Of a stretch of DNA of 64,000 bases, positions 38,986 through 47,360 are shown piece after piece. Every line of letters starts with the position of its first letter. Positions within the stretch are counted from its first letter, which is position 1. The stretch is from positions 124,001 through 188,000 of the forward strand of contig NZ_JAVBXX010000007.1 of the NCBI RefSeq assembly GCF_030824335.1, in the 5' to 3' direction. Source of the stretch: Azonexus sp. GTDB taxonomy: Bacteria > Pseudomonadota > Gammaproteobacteria > Burkholderiales > Rhodocyclaceae. The position numbers and the translations under genes were made by a program. The notes beneath the pieces are model-generated. The model was given only the letters and a program-made list of their open reading frames with translations, did not search any database and was not told the origin of the DNA.

Positions 38986-41133
38986 TCAGGTGTTGGATGG
39001 TCGATTGCCTTGGTACTCCGCCCAAAGCCGGTCTACCAATTCACGGAAGCCAATGTCTTCGGGAATCGAATGTTGAGCGATGTCGTCGAGCGTACCTTTG
39101 TAGAGCATTTCACCGCCGTTCTCACCCGCAGCCAGCGCGTTGTGGAAAGCTTGTTCAACCGCCTGTGGCTTGCCCAGGAGCCATTGAACATAGGCCAGAT
39201 TTCCCAAAGCCATTCCCCATTGCGGTTTTCTCTTCAAGCAACCTTGCAGGCTTTCCTTAGCCCACGTCAGATAATCGAGAGCGAGATCCCGGTTCGTCCA
39301 GTTTTTCTTGGCAAGCAATAGGTGACTAAAGCCCTTGCCATTCATAGTTTTGGCGACCAGTTCGCGGAGTGCGGGAGTTTTGTCGTCGGCGTAGGTGGCG
39401 ATCAACTGGTCGTAGAGGGCGATTGCCTCTTCGTTTTTCTCCATTTTCCCGAGTGTGACCGCCTTGTTGGACATGGCTTTAGCGACTAGCTCGCGGAGTG
39501 CGGGAGTCTTGTCGTCGGCGTAGGTGGCGATCAACTGATCGTAGAGGGCGATTTCCTCTTCTTTTTTCTCCATTTTTCTGAGCCGGACCGTCTTGTTGAA
39601 CATGGCTTGAGCGACCTGCTCGCGGAGTGCGGGAGTTTTGTCGTCGGCGTAGGTGGCGATCAACTGGTCGTAGAGGGCGATTGCCTCTTCGTTTTTCTCC
39701 ATTTTTCCGAGTGTGACCGCCTTGTTGGATATGGCTTTAGCGACCAGCTCGCGGAGTGCGGGAGTTTTGTCGTCGGCGTAGGTGGCGATCAACTGGTCGT
39801 AGAGGGCAATTTCCTCTTCGTTTTTCTCCATTTTCCCGAGTGTGACCGCCTTGTTGAACATGGCTTGAGCGACTAGGTTGCGGAGTGCGGGAGTTTTGTC
39901 GTCGGCGTAGGTGGCGATCAACTGGTTGTAGAGGGCGATTGCCTCTTCGTTTTTCTCCATTTTCCCGAGTGTGACCGCCTTATTGGACATGGCTTGAGCG
40001 ACCAGGTTGCGGAGTGCGGGAGTTTTGTCGTCGGCGTAGGTGGCGATCAACTGGTCGTAGAGGGCAATTTCCTCTTCGTTTTTCTCCATTTTCCCGAGTG
40101 TGACCGCCTTGTTGAACCTGGCTTGAGCGACCAGGTTGCGGAGTGCGGGAGTTTTGTCATCGGCGTAGGTGGCGATCAACTGGTCGCAGAGGGCGATTGC
40201 CTCTTCGTTTTTCTCCATTTCCCCGAGCAGGACCGCCTTGTTGCCCATGGCTTTGGCGACCTGTTCGCGGAGTGCGGGAGTATTGTCGTCAGCGTAGGTG
40301 TCAATCAACTGGTCGTAGAGAACGATTTCCTCTTCGGTTTTTCCCATTTGTCCGAGCGTGAATGCCTGGTTAAAGATCGCCTGTGCTGAGTTAACTAAGC
40401 TTGCCGTCGGGACTTTAGTTGCCTTTTCCCAATACAGGGTTGCCTCTTCCAGTTTTCCTGCTTTGTAGGCGGCGAACGCCCGTGTATTCCAGTCATCGAA
40501 TGAATAGTTGTTTTCAGGAATGTCTTTTAGCTCGTCTGTGCGGCGAAGAAGTGTTTTGGTATCTTTGTCGTTATCTGGATTTGGCGATGTATCCGATTGC
40601 ATAAGGCCAATGGTCTTCTGCGTTCTTTCAATGACGGCTTGTGCTTCTGTCGCGCTGTCTTGAACGCTCTGGACAGAGTGGTTGATGTTGTCGCGTGCAT
40701 GGGAATGAAGTGAATCAATCTTGGCTCGTAGTTCTTTTTCGTTTTCAGCAAACCAGTTGCTAGCGGTTTCCTTAGCCTCACGCTTGGCTTTTGCGACTAC
40801 TGAGAAATAGCCTACCAAACCGCCAGAAGCAAGAAGAACGGTGATCAGAATGCTGATCCACCCGCTGATAGCGGTGAAGCGGTCGACAGCGTTACCAATA
40901 TCGCTCACCCGGTTTACCTGATCGTCAATCCGCTTGTCGATGGCATCGAGGCGCTTCCACTGTGCCTCGATGTCTTTTTGCAGCAACTCTCTACCACTAT
41001 CGATCCTCAGTTGTAACAGCTCTTTTTGCGCATCAAGGTCATCCTTGTTTATTTCAGCAGCAACTGATGGCAGAGCACAGGTGAGCGAGAAGCTGATGAT
41101 CATCAGGCGCACGAAGTTGAGTGGGGAGGGCAT
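38986..41133 (-). CDS. Membrane-anchored TPR-repeat protein with tandem 43-residue repeats
   Basis: A 715-residue protein: signal-like N-terminus (cleavage near PSVAA, residue 26), a predicted coiled coil (about 30-85), a membrane segment (88-113, SGWISILITVLLASGGLVGYF), a second charged helical stretch (115-175), then eight TPR-like units of 43 residues (about 263-607) and a C-terminal tail. Units read MEKNEEAIALYDQLIATYAD followed by DKTPALRELVAKAMSNKAV with few changes. The ATG at 41133 is preferred over GTG 41178 because it starts the signal peptide. Function is unknown; a scaffold role is usual for TPRs. It is bounded by direct repeats, suggesting acquisition. Confidence 0.8.
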   Translation of the reverse strand: MPSPLNFVRLMIISFSLTCALPSVAAEINKDDLDAQKELLQLRIDSGRELLQKDIEAQWKRLDAIDKRIDDQVNRVSDIGNAVDRFTAISGWISILITVLLASGGLVGYFSVVAKAKREAKETASNWFAENEKELRAKIDSLHSHARDNINHSVQSVQDSATEAQAVIERTQKTIGLMQSDTSPNPDNDKDTKTLLRRTDELKDIPENNYSFDDWNTRAFAAYKAGKLEEATLYWEKATKVPTASLVNSAQAIFNQAFTLGQMGKTEEEIVLYDQLIDTYADDNTPALREQVAKAMGNKAVLLGEMEKNEEAIALCDQLIATYADDKTPALRNLVAQARFNKAVTLGKMEKNEEEIALYDQLIATYADDKTPALRNLVAQAMSNKAVTLGKMEKNEEAIALYNQLIATYADDKTPALRNLVAQAMFNKAVTLGKMEKNEEEIALYDQLIATYADDKTPALRELVAKAISNKAVTLGKMEKNEEAIALYDQLIATYADDKTPALREQVAQAMFNKTVRLRKMEKKEEEIALYDQLIATYADDKTPALRELVAKAMSNKAVTLGKMEKNEEAIALYDQLIATYADDKTPALRELVAKTMNGKGFSHLLLAKKNWTNRDLALDYLTWAKESLQGCLKRKPQWGMALGNLAYVQWLLGKPQAVEQAFHNALAAGENGGEMLYKGTLDDIAQHSIPEDIGFRELVDRLWAEYQGNRPSNT
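39340..40371 (-). repeat. Eight tandem 129-bp coding repeats
   Basis: The landmark GTCGTCGGCG or a one-base variant recurs at 39382, 39511, 39640, 39769, 39898, 40027, 40156 and 40285, always 129 bp apart. Units alternate between a GATTGCCTC and an ATTTCCTC form, so the array is built of 258-bp dimers. Confidence 0.95.
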
Positions 41134-41421
41134 GATATCTGGGCGATTGTAGGTATCGCTGGGTATGACAAGAGCCACTGATTATGCCATCCGCTCAGTA
41201 TTGGGTGCAGAAAGATCTGGTGCGCTTGGTTCGGATTCGTGAGACCGCCCGCAACTCTTGCACCTGGATGTTGAGCGTTTCGACGAGATGCAGCGGCTTG
41301 ACCATCCGTCCCATGAGCTTCTCCTGATGGATAGTGAGCGTTACGACTTGCCGGAAGCCTTGCTTTCTGGTTGCCGCGGGACTGGGCAAACGAATCCTGT
41401 TCACCGCATTGCTGGCTGAAG
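41134..41421. other. Gene-free stretch upstream of the TPR gene
   Basis: No convincing gene is seen. It must hold the TPR gene promoter (reading leftward), but no clear -35/-10 pair was found. Open frames here lack family resemblance and ribosome sites. Confidence 0.5.
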
Positions 41422-41514
41422 ACGCGGTTGGCGACGCACAAAAAGGGCTGATTTTCACGGTCGACCGTGAAAATTCGGTAAAAACGAGAAAGGCCGGGAG
41501 CGATCCCGGCCTTC
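41422..41514 (+). repeat. Direct repeat copy 2 (ppsA 3' end remnant and terminator)
   Basis: Matches 38878-38970. It still encodes TRLATHKKG-stop with two synonymous changes (CTG/TTG, CAT/CAC). A 24-bp perfect palindrome is formed at 41452-41475 (half site ATTTTCACGGTC). Confidence 0.85.
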
Positions 41515-41518
41515 TTTT
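41491..41518. terminator. Second copy of the ppsA-type terminator
   Basis: AAGGCCGGGA / TCCCGGCCTT stem with GCGA loop and CTTTT after it. It now lies 154 bp beyond the stop of the glycine-zipper gene. The stretch 41519-41671 between them shows no gene. Confidence 0.7.
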
Positions 41519-41671
41519 GTCTGTTGGTTAATTGATAGCCTACCTCTGCTATTCGGCCAGAGTCTCCGCTAAGCTCGGTCATGCCGCATGGCCTGCGACT
41601 CACAGTTTCGCCAAATGTTGAGTCGGTGCTCCGCCCAGCGCCCGTTGCACCAGGCCGGATCCGGCTGCTAG

Positions 41672-42139
41672 TTAGTAGCCAGCCATATTGCCGCCCACGA
41701 TACTGCCAAGCACCGCGCCAACTGCGGTACTTACGACGCGGCCATTTCCGTTGCCGAACTGGTTGCCAATAAGCCCACCCGTTACGGCGCCGATGGCTTG
41801 TCCCGCGAAGCGGTTCGTGTTGTCGTACTGATAGGGGGCGGGCCGTTCCACATAGCGAGGCGCTGGCTGCGAATAGACACGCGGCTCCTCTTGATAGTAA
41901 ACCGGGCGATCGCGGTATACAACGCGTTCACGATAGGCCACGGGCGGAGGCGCATAGGCCACTGGTGCTGCCTGATAAATTACGTGCGGCGCCTCGTACA
42001 TTGGTTGCACCATGACCCGCTCAATCCGATGACGATGGTGGCGCCCCCTGTGATCGCCGTCATCCCAACGGTGATCGGCAAAGACATTGGCGCTGAAAAG
42101 GGTGCTGGCGATTGCGGCTGGAATCCATAGCTTGTTCAT
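41672..42139 (-). CDS. Exported glycine-zipper (2TM) protein
   Basis: A 155-residue protein with a signal peptide (MNKLWIPAAIASTLFSANVFA), then a His/Arg-rich stretch (DHRWDDGDHRGRHHRHR), a Tyr/Pro/Val/Arg-rich central region, and a C-terminal glycine zipper (AIGAVTGGLIGNQFGNGNG...AVGAVLGSIVGGN) that can form two close-packed membrane helices, as in Rickettsia 17-kDa-antigen-like proteins. AGGAAAAATC precedes the ATG at 42139; the longer frame upstream is rejected. No lipobox cysteine is seen. Probably envelope-associated; function unknown. Confidence 0.8.
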   Translation of the reverse strand: MNKLWIPAAIASTLFSANVFADHRWDDGDHRGRHHRHRIERVMVQPMYEAPHVIYQAAPVAYAPPPVAYRERVVYRDRPVYYQEEPRVYSQPAPRYVERPAPYQYDNTNRFAGQAIGAVTGGLIGNQFGNGNGRVVSTAVGAVLGSIVGGNMAGY

Positions 42140-42343
42140 GATTTTTCCTGAAAGAAAAAGGTGTCTGTCAGCTATAACGCACTCGCTCGGGGGTTGGCTT
42201 ACAGGAGCAAGGTAAGAATTTGTAACCACGCTACCCACAAGTCGCATCCATCTGCATCTCCGCCAGATTTAGATGCGGCCGCCAGGCTAGGGGCCGAATC
42301 TGGTTTCGATGCGGTGGGCCAGTTAATGAGGGAGCGTCATTAA

Positions 42344-42844
42344 TTACAACCCAGCCAGATCTTTGCGCATGCGCTCGATTCGCTGTTGTTCTACGTCGAT
42401 CTGAACGCTGTATTTTTGGGTAACCGCCTGCATTTCCACGGAGATGCTTTGTTCCAGCGTTGCGCCGGCGAGGTTGTTGTTGGCTAGGGATTTTCGTGCC
42501 CTCAGTATTGCCAATTCACTATCCATCTGCTGTTCCAGGCCGGAGATGCGGTTCTCGCTGAGCTCTATTTCATAACGCAATTCTGCGCGACGTCTTTCCT
42601 TCTCTCTTGCGGCAAGGTACTCCTTGTCGCGCCGAAGTCGAGCAGCGGTTTCTGTTTCTTGCGGCTGAGTGGCGGGAGATTCAGGCGGTGGCGCCTTGGG
42701 CAAGGGCGAATCGGGTGGTGCCTGTGCAATGCATGGTTTGTCCTGATAAACGTAACCGGACGATTTCTTGCACTTGTAGGCGGCAGATGCAGGGAAGGAA
42801 AGCACACTTGCCAGCAATGCGGCGATCAGGGTTCTCGTGATCAT
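42344..42844 (-). CDS. Exported DUF4124-type protein with coiled coil
   Basis: A 166-residue protein with a signal peptide ending SFPASA, then the short DUF4124 start (AYKCKKSSGYVYQDKPC with two of its Cys), a Pro-rich linker (about 42-62) and a long charged coiled coil (about 65-165). Such proteins are common in betaproteobacteria and of unknown function. 42140-42343 upstream of the glycine-zipper gene shows nothing else. Confidence 0.72.
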   Translation of the reverse strand: MITRTLIAALLASVLSFPASAAYKCKKSSGYVYQDKPCIAQAPPDSPLPKAPPPESPATQPQETETAARLRRDKEYLAAREKERRRAELRYEIELSENRISGLEQQMDSELAILRARKSLANNNLAGATLEQSISVEMQAVTQKYSVQIDVEQQRIERMRKDLAGL

Positions 42845-43005
42845 TTATGGCCTCGTCAAGATGAGTCGATTATCCTCAGTAATTCTCCGCTCAAGCAATC
42901 AGCATTGGGTTTTTTACGATCCGTCTCATTTTTTGCGGTCGACGACAAAATACAGCCAAAAACCTCTGGGCTTCGAAAAATCATGGTTTTGCAAGTGTAC
43001 GTACA

Positions 43006-43044
43006 AAAGGCCAGAATCCTTGGCACCCAAGGATTCTGGCCTTT
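43006..43044 (-). terminator. Terminator of tRNA-Leu
   Basis: An 18-bp perfect stem (43006-43023 with 43027-43044, 3-nt loop) ending in TTTT on the minus strand, 22 bp past the tRNA. The stretch 42845-43005 beyond it has no gene, only one TTTTGCGGTCGAC copy (42931-42943). Confidence 0.85.
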
Positions 43045-43065
43045 GAAATTTTTTCAACTAGCTTA

Positions 43066-43150
43066 TGGTGCTCTGGGCGAGACTCGAACTCGCACACCTT
43101 GCGGCACTACCCCCTCAAGATAGCGTGTCTACCAATTTCACCACCAGAGC
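43066..43150 (-). tRNA. tRNA-Leu (anticodon GAG)
   Basis: 85 nt including an encoded CCA. Acceptor stem GCTCTGG / CCAGAGC, D arm with TGGTAGACAC, anticodon loop TTGAGGG (GAG), a long variable arm typical of Leu, and a TTCGAGTCT T loop. It reads CTC/CTT codons. Confidence 0.96.
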
Positions 43151-43198
43151 TTTAATTAAGCATGCACCAAGCGGTGAGGACCGCCGGGAAGGGCGCGA

Positions 43199-43204
43199 AT
43201 TCTA
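43199..43204 (-). promoter_or_regulatory. -10 box of the tRNA-Leu promoter
   Basis: TAGAAT on the minus strand, followed by a GC-rich discriminator (CGCGCCC) as in stringently controlled stable-RNA promoters. The -35 (TTCAAT-like, 17 bp upstream) is weak. Confidence 0.5.
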
Positions 43205-43274
43205 ATGGAAATAAATGAAAAATTGAAGGGTTGCTCAGATATTTTTTGCTGAAAATAACAGTGGGGTTGAGTGT

Positions 43275-45119
43275 TCATGCTGTTTTTTGTGCTAACCAGT
43301 GAAGTATTAGCGCATAGAGTTCATCGACTTCGTAGGGTTTTGCGATGAAGTCGTTCATGCCGGCATCAAGACAGCGCTGGCGATCTTCGGCAAATGCATT
43401 TGCGGTCATCGCGATGATCGGCAAGTTTGTGCCTTGGGGCATTTGCCGTATTTTTCGAGTTGCTTCCAGACCGTCCATCAGTGGCATTTGCATGTCCATC
43501 ATGATGAGGTCGTAGGGGTGATGATTCAGCTTGCTCAGTGCAGATTCGCCGTCTTCTGCAGTGTCGACCGCAAGACCGGCTTCTTCGAGAACAAGCTGAG
43601 CGATTTCCCGGTTGATGGGTTCGTCTTCCACTATCAGAATGCGTTGCCCTGCGTGTTTCGTCTGTAGCTGTGAGAGTGCATTTGCTGTGTTTTCCTGCAA
43701 GGCTGCCCGGTTAGTTATCGGACATTTTTTCAGGTTGACGGTGAACCAGAATGTGCTGCCAACGCCTAACTGACTCTCCGCGCCGGCATTTCCTCCCATC
43801 AGTTCGGCCAGCTTGCGCGCGATGACCAACCCCAGTCCCGTGCCGCCATAGAGCCGGGAGATGCTGGTATCTGCTTGTTCGAACGGGGTAAATAGTCGTG
43901 GCAGCGTTTCAGGTGCGATACCGATGCCGGTATCCTGAACCTCAAAACGCATCGTGGTATGTGTTTCTGTTTCGCTGACGACTCTTGCCCGCAGGACTAT
44001 GCGGCCCCGTTCGGTGAACTTGATCGAATTGTTGGCGAAGTTGAGCAAGATTTGCCGGATGCGTGTTGGGTCCCCCGAAATATCGGCCGGGTCGTCTGCG
44101 CATTCGACGGTCAGGGAAAGTTGTTTGTCCTGTGCGCGATCATGCAGCATCGCTGCCGCTTCTTGTAGTAACGGGGCGACGTGCAAGGGAATTTCTTCGA
44201 TGATGAACTTGTTGGCTTCGATCTTCGATAGATCAAGGATCGCATCAATGACACCAAGCAGATGTTGTCCTGCAGCCTCCAACTTGCCGAGTTTTTCCTG
44301 TTGTTCCTGCCTGAGTCCGGATTTTCGGAGCAGGTAGGCCATCCCTGATATTGCATTCAAGGGGGTGCGGATTTCGTGCGACATGTTCGCCAGAAAAACA
44401 CTTTTGGCCACGTTGGCAGCCTCGGCTGCTGCTTTGGCCTCACCAAGTTCTTCCGTGCGCTGGGCGACCAGCAGTTCCAGATGCTGGCGATATTTCCAGA
44501 GTTCTTCTTCAGCCGCAATCTGTTCGGTGACATCACGCGAAATGCCGAATGTGCCGTAGGTTGAACCATCTTCACGATAGAGCGGCCCTTTGGTGGCCAT
44601 GAAAATACGTGCACCTTGAGCGGTATCGACCCGTTCTTCAACGGTGATGGCAATATTTTCATCAATGATCTTGCGGTTGGTTTCCTGCAGCATTTGTGCC
44701 TGATCTGCCGGGAACAATGCTCTGTCGTTCTGCCCGATGATCTCGCTGGCAGGTTTGCCCAGGTAGCGGCTTGCTGCGTTATTGACCACCAGATAGCATC
44801 CCTCGCGATCTTTGGCGAAAATTGCATCGGACGATGCATTGGTGATTGTTTCGACTAGATTGAGGGCGGTCAGGCGGTCTTCAAGCGCTTTGGCATGGCG
44901 AGCCCAGGCGCGTTGTTGCAAGAGATAAAGCAGGATTGAAGTGACGGCGATGAATAGCAGTCCCTTGAGAATACTGAAGTAGGGTGTATCGGCCAGATCA
45001 ACCGACTGGAAAAGAAGCTTGTCGGAAAAAATGATCCAGAGGGCTGCGACAACGGCGTAAATACCAACCACACGTCGTATGGCCTGATGGTGATCGTTGT
45101 CGAGTTGCTTGATTGGCAT
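43275..45119 (-). CDS. Hybrid sensor histidine kinase with PAS and receiver domains
   Basis: A 614-residue protein with two membrane segments (about 16-33 and 48-67), a PAS domain (87-205), a coiled linker, a HisKA domain with phospho-His in [12 protein letters not shown] (H248), an ATPase domain ([26 protein letters not shown]) and a C-terminal receiver with phospho-Asp in [11 protein letters not shown] (D542) and the conserved Lys in IAKPYE. Only about 15 residues lie between the membrane segments, so signal input is probably via PAS. No response regulator is adjacent. ATG 45119 is chosen over an in-frame TTG 10 codons upstream. Confidence 0.92.
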   Translation of the reverse strand: MPIKQLDNDHHQAIRRVVGIYAVVAALWIIFSDKLLFQSVDLADTPYFSILKGLLFIAVTSILLYLLQQRAWARHAKALEDRLTALNLVETITNASSDAIFAKDREGCYLVVNNAASRYLGKPASEIIGQNDRALFPADQAQMLQETNRKIIDENIAITVEERVDTAQGARIFMATKGPLYREDGSTYGTFGISRDVTEQIAAEEELWKYRQHLELLVAQRTEELGEAKAAAEAANVAKSVFLANMSHEIRTPLNAISGMAYLLRKSGLRQEQQEKLGKLEAAGQHLLGVIDAILDLSKIEANKFIIEEIPLHVAPLLQEAAAMLHDRAQDKQLSLTVECADDPADISGDPTRIRQILLNFANNSIKFTERGRIVLRARVVSETETHTTMRFEVQDTGIGIAPETLPRLFTPFEQADTSISRLYGGTGLGLVIARKLAELMGGNAGAESQLGVGSTFWFTVNLKKCPITNRAALQENTANALSQLQTKHAGQRILIVEDEPINREIAQLVLEEAGLAVDTAEDGESALSKLNHHPYDLIMMDMQMPLMDGLEATRKIRQMPQGTNLPIIAMTANAFAEDRQRCLDAGMNDFIAKPYEVDELYALILHWLAQKTA

Positions 45120-45296
45120 GGTGGATATTTTGACGCAAACGCTGGGCAATGGGGCTTAGGGTAGCTTACACGTCTATGCAGAGCGAACGGTGGACGATCA
45201 TCCGTGAAACTCGCCTGACTTGAATATTCTCGCAACAATGCACCATAAAATAAGGGAATAATTCATTGCGAGATGATGTTGCGGCGCAGCATGGGG

Positions 45297-45305
45297 TGTT
45301 AGAAT
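45297..45305 (+). promoter_or_regulatory. typA promoter, extended -10
   Basis: TGTTAGAAT (TG-n-TAGAAT) 35 bp before the typA ATG. No good -35 is seen, consistent with an extended -10 type. Confidence 0.45.
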
Positions 45306-45339
45306 CACGCCTTTGATTTTTTTGGCCAAATTCGCTCCC

Positions 45340-47181
45340 ATGTCCGCTCGTCCTATTCGCAACATTGCCATCATCGCCCACGTTGACCACGGTAAAACTA
45401 CCCTGGTTGACCAACTTCTCCGCCAGTCCGGCACCTTTGCCGCTCACCAGCAACTGGTCGAGTGCGTCATGGATTCCAACGATCTGGAAAAAGAGCGCGG
45501 TATCACGATTCTTTCCAAGAACACCGCCGTCGAATATGAAGGCGTCCATATCAACATCGTTGATACCCCGGGTCACGCGGACTTTGGTGGTGAAGTCGAG
45601 CGCGTGCTGGGCATGGTCGATGGCGTGGTGCTGCTGGTTGATGCGGCTGAAGGCCCGATGCCGCAAACCCGTTTCGTGACCAAGAAGGCACTGGCCCTTG
45701 GTCTGCGTCCTATCGTGCTGGTCAACAAGGTTGACCGTGATGGTGCAGATCCCGATCAGGCAGTCAATCTGACTTTCGACCTGTTCGACAAGCTGGGTGC
45801 TTCGGACGAACAACTGGATTTCCCGATTGTTTATGCTTCCGGCCTCAACGGCTGGGCTGCGATGGAGCTGGATCAGCCGCGCGAGAACATGAAGCCGCTG
45901 TTCGACACCATCCTGCGCCACGTGCCGGCCCCGGATACCGATATCGAAGCACCGCTGCAGTTGCAGATCACTGCACTGGATTATTCGTCCTATGTCGGTC
46001 GTATCGGTGTCGGCAAGATCAATCGCGGCAAAGTCAAGACCGGTCAGAACGTGCTGGTCATGTTCGGTACCGAAGAAGAAGCTGCCGAACACGAGCGCAC
46101 CCCGATCAAGGCCAAGATTGGCCAGGTTTTTGGTTATCGCGGTTTGAACAAGATTGAACTGGACGAAGGCCACGCTGGCGACATCGTGCAGATCACCGGT
46201 ATTGAGGATCTGGTGCTGGGTTGCACCGTGACCGATCCGGAACAGCCGGAATCGCTGCCGCTGCTGAAGATCGACGAGCCGACCCTGTCCATGCAATTCA
46301 TGGTCAATACCAGCCCGCTGGCCGGTACCGAAGGCAAGTTCGTCACCAGCCGCCAACTGCGTGACCGCCTGCACAAGGAACTGTTGACCAATATGGCGCT
46401 GCGCGTCCATGACACCCCGAATGGTGACGTCTTCGACGTGGCTGGCCGTGGCGAACTGCACCTCGGCATCCTGCTGGAAAACATGCGTCGCGAAGGCTAT
46501 GAACTGGCCGTTGGTCGTCCGCGCGTCGTCAAGAAGACGGTCAATGGCGTCGAGTGCGAACCGTACGAAATGCTGACGGTTGACGTTGAAGAAGACACCC
46601 AGGGTGGCGTCATGGAAAGCCTTGGCATGCGCAAGGGTGACCTGCAGGACATGGTGCCGGACGGTCGTGGTCGTGTCCGTATCGAATACCGCATCCCGGC
46701 CCGTGGCCTGATCGGTTTCCAGGGCGAGTTCATGAACCTGACGCGCGGCAATGGCCTGATGAGCCACGTGTTCGATGAATACGCGCCGGTCAAGGATGGC
46801 AGCGTTGCCGAACGTCGTAATGGCGTGCTGATCTCCCAGGACAATGGCGAAGCTGTTGCCTACGCGCTGTGGAAGCTGCAGGATCGCGGTCGCATGTTCG
46901 TCAGCCCGGGCGACAAGCTGTATGAAGGTATGATCATCGGTATCCACAGCCGTGAAAATGACCTCGTTGTGAACCCGATCAAGGGCAAGCAACTGACCAA
47001 CGTTCGTGCCTCCGGTACCGACGAAGCCGTTCGCCTGGTGCCGCCGATCCAGCTCAGTCTGGAAGCTGCAGTCGAGTTCATCGACGAAGACGAACTGGTC
47101 GAACTGACGCCGAAGTCGATTCGTCTGCGTAAGCGTTACCTGACCGAAATCGAACGCAAGCGCTCGGTGCGCGGTCTGTAA
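45340..47181 (+). CDS. typA: Translational GTPase TypA/BipA
   Basis: Ribosome-binding GTPase of the EF-G family involved in 50S assembly and stress adaptation. G1 AHVDHGKTT (residues 13-21), G2 [10 protein letters not shown]3 DTPGHADF and G4 NKVDRD are intact, and the BipA C-terminal domain follows. Length is 613 from ATG 45340; the frame is open to 45313 but no better start exists there. No strong ribosome site is seen. Codon bias indicates good expression. It is divergent from the hybrid kinase gene across 220 bp. Confidence 0.96.
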   Translation: MSARPIRNIAIIAHVDHGKTTLVDQLLRQSGTFAAHQQLVECVMDSNDLEKERGITILSKNTAVEYEGVHINIVDTPGHADFGGEVERVLGMVDGVVLLVDAAEGPMPQTRFVTKKALALGLRPIVLVNKVDRDGADPDQAVNLTFDLFDKLGASDEQLDFPIVYASGLNGWAAMELDQPRENMKPLFDTILRHVPAPDTDIEAPLQLQITALDYSSYVGRIGVGKINRGKVKTGQNVLVMFGTEEEAAEHERTPIKAKIGQVFGYRGLNKIELDEGHAGDIVQITGIEDLVLGCTVTDPEQPESLPLLKIDEPTLSMQFMVNTSPLAGTEGKFVTSRQLRDRLHKELLTNMALRVHDTPNGDVFDVAGRGELHLGILLENMRREGYELAVGRPRVVKKTVNGVECEPYEMLTVDVEEDTQGGVMESLGMRKGDLQDMVPDGRGRVRIEYRIPARGLIGFQGEFMNLTRGNGLMSHVFDEYAPVKDGSVAERRNGVLISQDNGEAVAYALWKLQDRGRMFVSPGDKLYEGMIIGIHSRENDLVVNPIKGKQLTNVRASGTDEAVRLVPPIQLSLEAAVEFIDEDELVELTPKSIRLRKRYLTEIERKRSVRGL

Positions 47182-47193
47182 GCACGGCTTGGT

Positions 47194-47352
47194 ATGATGC
47201 GCTTCTGCCAGCCTTGTCGGGGTTTGGTGCAGCGCCACAGAAAGGCGGCCCGTTGGGTCGCCTTTTTCATTGGACTGTCGATTTTCTTTACTTTGCTGGG
47301 GATGGTAACCGACCCGGTCAACGGCATCGGTTTCTGCAAAATTTATCCCTGA
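47194..47352 (+). CDS. Possible small membrane protein (52 residues)
   Basis: An uninterrupted frame from ATG 47194 to TGA 47350-47352, 12 bp after typA. It reads a Cys/Arg-rich head (MMRFCQPCRGLVQRHRKAAR), one hydrophobic helix (WVAFFIGLSIFFTLLGMVT) and a short tail (DPVNGIGFCKIYP). Positive charges before the helix predict N-in topology. It ends 8 bp before the convergent GGDEF-EAL gene, so it fills the gap exactly. No clear ribosome site; the terminator-like stem at 47241-47266 lies inside it. No family recognised. Confidence 0.4.
   Translation: MMRFCQPCRGLVQRHRKAARWVAFFIGLSIFFTLLGMVTDPVNGIGFCKIYP
47241..47266. terminator. Hairpin with T run after typA
   Basis: AAAGGCG...CGCCTTTTT stem extended by GCCC/GGGT pairing, followed by C. 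It would end typA transcripts, but lies within the small ORF at 47194-47352; the two readings compete. Confidence 0.5.
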
Positions 47353-47360
47353 TCGCCGAG

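Noticed and set aside
39340-40371. Regular repeats suggestive of a CRISPR array
   Set aside because: Units are contiguous 129-bp coding repeats in frame without unique spacers; they encode TPR motifs.
41103-41603. 166-codon open frame on the - strand upstream of the TPR gene
   Set aside because: It runs through the direct repeat and terminator, has odd composition and no start signals.
45166-47238. 690-codon open frame on the - strand
   Set aside because: Antisense shadow of typA, again in a highly biased gene.
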